The notes under the pieces: generated by a model | What the model saw: the letters and a program-made list of their open reading frames with translations, nothing else | The model's database searches: none | What the model was told of the DNA's origin: nothing | Source: Persicobacter diffluens | GTDB taxonomy: Bacteria > Bacteroidota > Bacteroidia > Cytophagales > Cyclobacteriaceae | Length of the DNA stretch: 64,000 nucleotides | NCBI RefSeq assembly: GCF_036244895.1 | Contig: NZ_BQKE01000004.1 | Span: 248,001-312,000, forward strand | Direction: 5' to 3' | Position numbers and translations under genes: made by a program | In this document: piece by piece, positions 62,734 through 64,000 of the stretch | Layout of the letters: the number at the start of each line of letters is the position of its first letter | Numbering within the stretch: position 1 is the stretch's first letter

Positions 62734-64000
62734 ATGAGATCGGGATATTTTATTCTATTAGTGTTGGCACTTTTTGGATGCCATAAACCGAAACAAGCGA
62801 AAAAGGATGGGGGAGGTATTCCGAATCCCGAAATCAGCGACAATTATGAGGCATTGGCGAGCCTTGCCAATTATAAGGCCTGGGGCGTTTATAATGTACA
62901 CGATCCTTCCTGTCTGAAAATTGGCGATTGGTACTATATGTATACTACCGACGCCTACTATCAGGATGGCCAGCGCAAGCAGGGAGAGAAAGTAAGAGAT
63001 GCCAACGGTGCATTGGTTCCGGAAGGCTATATACAAATCCGCCGTTCTAAAGACTTGGTACAGTGGGAATATGTGGGCTGGGTTTTTGAACAAATTCCAG
63101 CAGCTGCAGTACAGCATATTCACGCGCAGACCGGGGGTGAGGGCGCCGAGAATATGTGGGCCCCTTATATTATTGAATATAATGATGAGTTGAGATTATA
63201 TTATTCCGTTAGTGCCTTTGGAAAAAACTCCTCTTACATTGGCATGGCAGTGAGTTCAGATCCTGCCTCGGGTTGGGTTGATAAAGGGTGTGTGGTAAAA
63301 ACCACTCTTGAAAGCAAAATGAATGCGATCGACCCAACCATTTCTACGAATTATACTACTGGTCAACAATATATGATATATGGCTCCTATTTCGATGGAC
63401 TGTATTGCATGGAATTGCAGCCTGAAAATGGTTTAGCTTTTGTGGAAGGGGATCAGGGTAAATGTGTGGCCCGCCGAGCACAAGGGAAGGACCGCATTAT
63501 TGAAGCGCCGGAAGTTATGTACAATCCGGAAACGCAATACTATTACCTATTTGTGTCTTACGAGCCTTTAATGGTGACTTACAACATCCGTGTAGGAAGG
63601 TCCAAATATCCTGACGGTCCCTATCTGGACTTTTTTGGAAATGATATGGCAGAAGCGGAAAATAATTATCCGAGACTAACCGGAGCCTATCGTTTTGATA
63701 ATCACCCGGGCTGGGCGGGTACCGCCCACTGTGGCGTTACCAGAGGTGAGGATGGTTTTTACCTGATGCACCAGGGCCGCCTTCAGCCTGATAATATGCA
63801 AATGGTATTGCATTGTCGTAAAATTTACTGGACTTCAGATGGCTGGCCTGTCGTGTCCCCGGAACGTTACGCAGGATCTGATGAGACTCCGGTAGTAGAA
63901 TCTGAAGTTGTGGGAAGCTGGGAATTGATCTGTATGGACAAAGAAGATTCCGGACGAGCGCTTTGGCAGGGACAGGTCCTTTGGGGAGAGGGAAATCTTC
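62734..64000 (+). CDS. GH43 endo-arabinanase-like lipoprotein, 3' end outside the window
   Basis: The ATG at 62734 opens a frame that stays open to the window end (~422 codons). It begins MRSGYFILLVLALFGCHKP, a lipoprotein signal with lipobox LFGC. The five-bladed propeller motifs of GH43 are present: base Asp ~57 in YNVHDPSCLKIGDWYYMY, Asp ~200 in MNAIDPTIS and acid Glu ~257 in RIIEAPEVMYNPETQYYYLF. ENMWAPYIIEYNDELRLYYS and GTAHCGVTRGEDGFYLMHQG also fit the endo-1,5-alpha-arabinanase type (GH43 subfamilies 4/5). A further domain begins near ~385 (VGSWELICMDKED), as in two-domain arabinanases. It would make arabino-oligosaccharides for the GH51 enzyme. Confidence 0.85.
   Translation, partial: MRSGYFILLVLALFGCHKPKQAKKDGGGIPNPEISDNYEALASLANYKAWGVYNVHDPSCLKIGDWYYMYTTDAYYQDGQRKQGEKVRDANGALVPEGYIQIRRSKDLVQWEYVGWVFEQIPAAAVQHIHAQTGGEGAENMWAPYIIEYNDELRLYYSVSAFGKNSSYIGMAVSSDPASGWVDKGCVVKTTLESKMNAIDPTISTNYTTGQQYMIYGSYFDGLYCMELQPENGLAFVEGDQGKCVARRAQGKDRIIEAPEVMYNPETQYYYLFVSYEPLMVTYNIRVGRSKYPDGPYLDFFGNDMAEAENNYPRLTGAYRFDNHPGWAGTAHCGVTRGEDGFYLMHQGRLQPDNMQMVLHCRKIYWTSDGWPVVSPERYAGSDETPVVESEVVGSWELICMDKEDSGRALWQGQVLWGEGNL

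Overview
The window comes from a Bacteroidota chromosome. Reasons are the SusC/SusD pairs, a one-component hybrid sensor regulator (HTCS), lipoprotein signals on many carbohydrate genes, and starts without Shine-Dalgarno sequences. The two GH74 enzymes end in type IX secretion (T9SS) type A sorting domains, which points to a gliding or environmental lineage (Cytophagales- or Flavobacteriia-like) rather than gut Bacteroides. I cannot name the genus. No rRNA, tRNA or CRISPR array was seen.

Region 1 (1-4.6 kb) is the end of one polysaccharide utilization locus: a SusD tail, a GH27 alpha-galactosidase and a large PQQ-type beta-propeller protein, all with overlapping ends. Region 2 (4.7-7.4 kb) is a transposon graveyard. 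It holds an ISL3-family element whose transposase carries an in-frame TGA and a late frameshift, an IS30 C-terminal remnant, a 43-codon remnant of an ISAon1-type helper gene, and a small membrane-protein ORF.

Region 3 (8.0-44.6 kb) is a near-complete xyloglucan utilization locus: SusC, SusD, a likely surface glycan-binding lipoprotein, PA14-containing GH31 alpha-xylosidase, GH74, GH95, GH3, HTCS, GH2, GH43, a second GH3, GH42, a second GH74 with PKD domains, and a CE20-like acetylesterase. The GH74 enzymes would cut the backbone outside the cell. SusCD would import the oligosaccharides. The side-chain enzymes (xylose, galactose, fucose or L-galactose, arabinose, acetate) and the GH3 beta-glucosidases would finish the job under HTCS control. 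Three copies of a ~157-bp palindromic element lie in and beside this locus.

Region 4 (44.9-55.9 kb, minus strand) is a tandem array of three ~3.6-kb cassettes. Each has an AAA-ATPase-like/PD-(D/E)XK protein, then an orphan Rhs core tip with a different C-terminal domain, then a different small putative immunity gene. The cassettes are separated by repeated fragments of a regulator-like gene with a conserved terminator. This is the most unusual part of the window.

Region 5 (56.5-64 kb) returns to sugar metabolism: an SSS sodium/sugar symporter, an orphan ECF sigma factor, a galM-GH51 pair, and a divergent GH43 endo-arabinanase-like lipoprotein that runs off the window. These fit arabinose and arabinan handling next to the xyloglucan locus. 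All family calls are by eye from motifs; no database search was run.
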